5,279 nt of DNA from positions 1-5,279 of the forward strand of contig DAOVPH010000120.1 in assembly GCA_030629295.1 (NCBI GenBank), in the 5' to 3' direction. The stretch is from Candidatus Latescibacterota bacterium (GTDB lineage Bacteria; Latescibacterota; MVCY01). A model generated the notes under the pieces. That model was given only the letters and a program-made list of their open reading frames with translations, ran no database searches and had not been told where the DNA came from. This document shows positions 4,447-5,279 of the stretch, one piece after another. Both the position numbers and the translations under genes were made by a program. How positions within the stretch are numbered: position 1 is the stretch's first letter; the number at the start of each line of letters is the position of its first letter.

Positions 4447-5279
4447 TTGGAAAAATCAACCTGGGATACATTTGTCGCCCTCGACCTGGAGACTACCGGT
4501 CTTGATCCTCAGCAGGCTGAGATAATTGAAATCGGTGCAGTCAAGGTGGAGAAGGGGGAGATCAAGGCTGAATTCGACCAGTTGGTCAAACCAGAGGGTC
4601 CCCTTCCACCTGCTATCACGCGCCTGACGGGTATCACCGAAGAGATGGTCAGTCACTCGCCTCCATTAGTGGAAGTCATTCCCTCCTTTATAGAGTTCGT
4701 CGGGGAATTCCCCTTAGTTATTCACAATGCCCCTTTCGACCTCTCCTTTCTCCAGAAACATCCCGAGATCTACTTTTCGCAGCAGATCTACGATTCGCTT
4801 GAGTTAGCGCGACTGGTGCTACCCAGATTGGTAAACCACAAACTGCAGACCCTGACGCGCTTTTTTCAGATGAAACGGTCTGCCCATCGAGCAGTAAGTG
4901 ACGCCCGGGCAGTGGCGTTGATCTTCCTTAGATTGATGGACTTACTGTTGGAAAGAGACTTGGCCGGCATCCAAAGGATGCTTAACATAATCCAGGGAAC
5001 AGACTCCGGTCTCACCGAACTGCTTGCTGAGATTGCCACTGTGGTCGCCAAACAGTCTATGCTCACTAAAATCAAATCGAAAGGGATAGATACAACCTAC
5101 CTTACAGAATTGTTCAACATAGGTGGCAGAGAGGCAATGGAACCCTTGCTTGGTGAGGAAGAACCTTCGCAGGAGCTGGATCTGAAATCTGTCCTTTCGG
5201 TCTTCGACGCCAACGGCCTTCTGCAACAGCAGTTGAAGGGCTATGAGAAGCGAGAAGAACAATTGGCTATGGTTAAAGC
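4447..5279 (+). CDS. dinG: DinG-family helicase with N-terminal DEDDh 3'-5' exonuclease domain, 3'-truncated
   Basis: The frame runs from a TTG start to the right edge (277 full codons) without a stop. Residues 8-165 form a DnaQ-like exonuclease domain with an intact DEDDh set: Exo I DLETTG (Asp13, Glu15), Exo II HNAPFD (Asp98), Exo III HRAVSDA (His147, Asp152). LTGIT at 60-64 is also typical of the fold. A helical linker (about 166-250) follows, then LKGYEKREEQLAMV at the very end, which matches the region just ahead of the Walker A motif in DinG/XPD-like superfamily 2 helicases. The helicase core, including Walker A, DEAH box and any Fe-S cysteines, lies outside the window. Proteins of this architecture act in DNA repair; the Staphylococcus aureus relative is reported as mainly a nuclease. 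A stand-alone DnaQ or PolC-type exonuclease is less likely because of the linker and the Q-motif-like end. The gene is separated from the GT9 gene by 154 bp and probably has its own promoter. Confidence 0.88.
   Translation, partial: MEKSTWDTFVALDLETTGLDPQQAEIIEIGAVKVEKGEIKAEFDQLVKPEGPLPPAITRLTGITEEMVSHSPPLVEVIPSFIEFVGEFPLVIHNAPFDLSFLQKHPEIYFSQQIYDSLELARLVLPRLVNHKLQTLTRFFQMKRSAHRAVSDARAVALIFLRLMDLLLERDLAGIQRMLNIIQGTDSGLTELLAEIATVVAKQSMLTKIKSKGIDTTYLTELFNIGGREAMEPLLGEEEPSQELDLKSVLSVFDANGLLQQQLKGYEKREEQLAMVK

Noticed and set aside
4942..5262. 106-codon open frame on the minus strand
   Set aside because: It lies antisense to the dinG coding region, has no recognisable domain, and the + strand frame is strongly supported by exonuclease and helicase motifs.

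Overview
The window is a tightly packed stretch of bacterial DNA in which every supported gene lies on the + strand. It carries the 3' part of a hisC-type aminotransferase, a HAD-superfamily phosphatase, a complete pheA (prephenate dehydratase), a short protein resembling the N-terminal half of a GT9 glycosyltransferase, a complete GT9 (ADP-heptose:LPS heptosyltransferase-like) enzyme, and the 5' part of a dinG-type exonuclease/helicase gene that runs off the right edge. Base composition looks roughly balanced by eye. The GT9 enzyme suggests a diderm (LPS-type envelope) bacterium. The exonuclease-helicase form of DinG is best known from Firmicutes but also occurs elsewhere. I cannot assign a phylum; an uncultivated or deep-branching diderm lineage is only a guess.

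Layout. Positions 1-2593 form an amino-acid biosynthesis block, hisC > HAD > pheA. Neighbouring genes overlap by 14 bp and 8 bp, and each downstream gene has a good Shine-Dalgarno inside the preceding gene, so they are almost certainly co-transcribed and translationally coupled. A 50-bp spacer (2594-2643) without a clear terminator or promoter leads into an envelope-glycan pair (2644-4292): a GT-B half-protein joined to the full GT9 gene by an ATGA stop/start overlap. The 154-bp gap at 4293-4446 is the only real intergenic region. It holds a degenerate heptanucleotide tandem repeat that starts inside the GT9 stop region, two inverted repeats, an octamer direct repeat and an A8 tract. The dinG-like gene then starts at a TTG codon behind an AAGGAG Shine-Dalgarno.

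How they work together. HisC-type aminotransferases act on histidinol phosphate and, in some bacteria, on aromatic 2-oxo acids. PheA makes phenylpyruvate, the direct precursor of phenylalanine. The HAD enzyme between them is an orphan phosphatase; its position makes histidinol-phosphate phosphatase a testable guess. The GT9 pair probably adds sugars to a surface glycan, and DinG belongs to DNA repair and is probably a separate unit. No mobile element, CRISPR array, tRNA or rRNA was seen. The points most worth following are the HAD enzyme with its large cap, the half-size GT9 relative and the heptamer repeat region.
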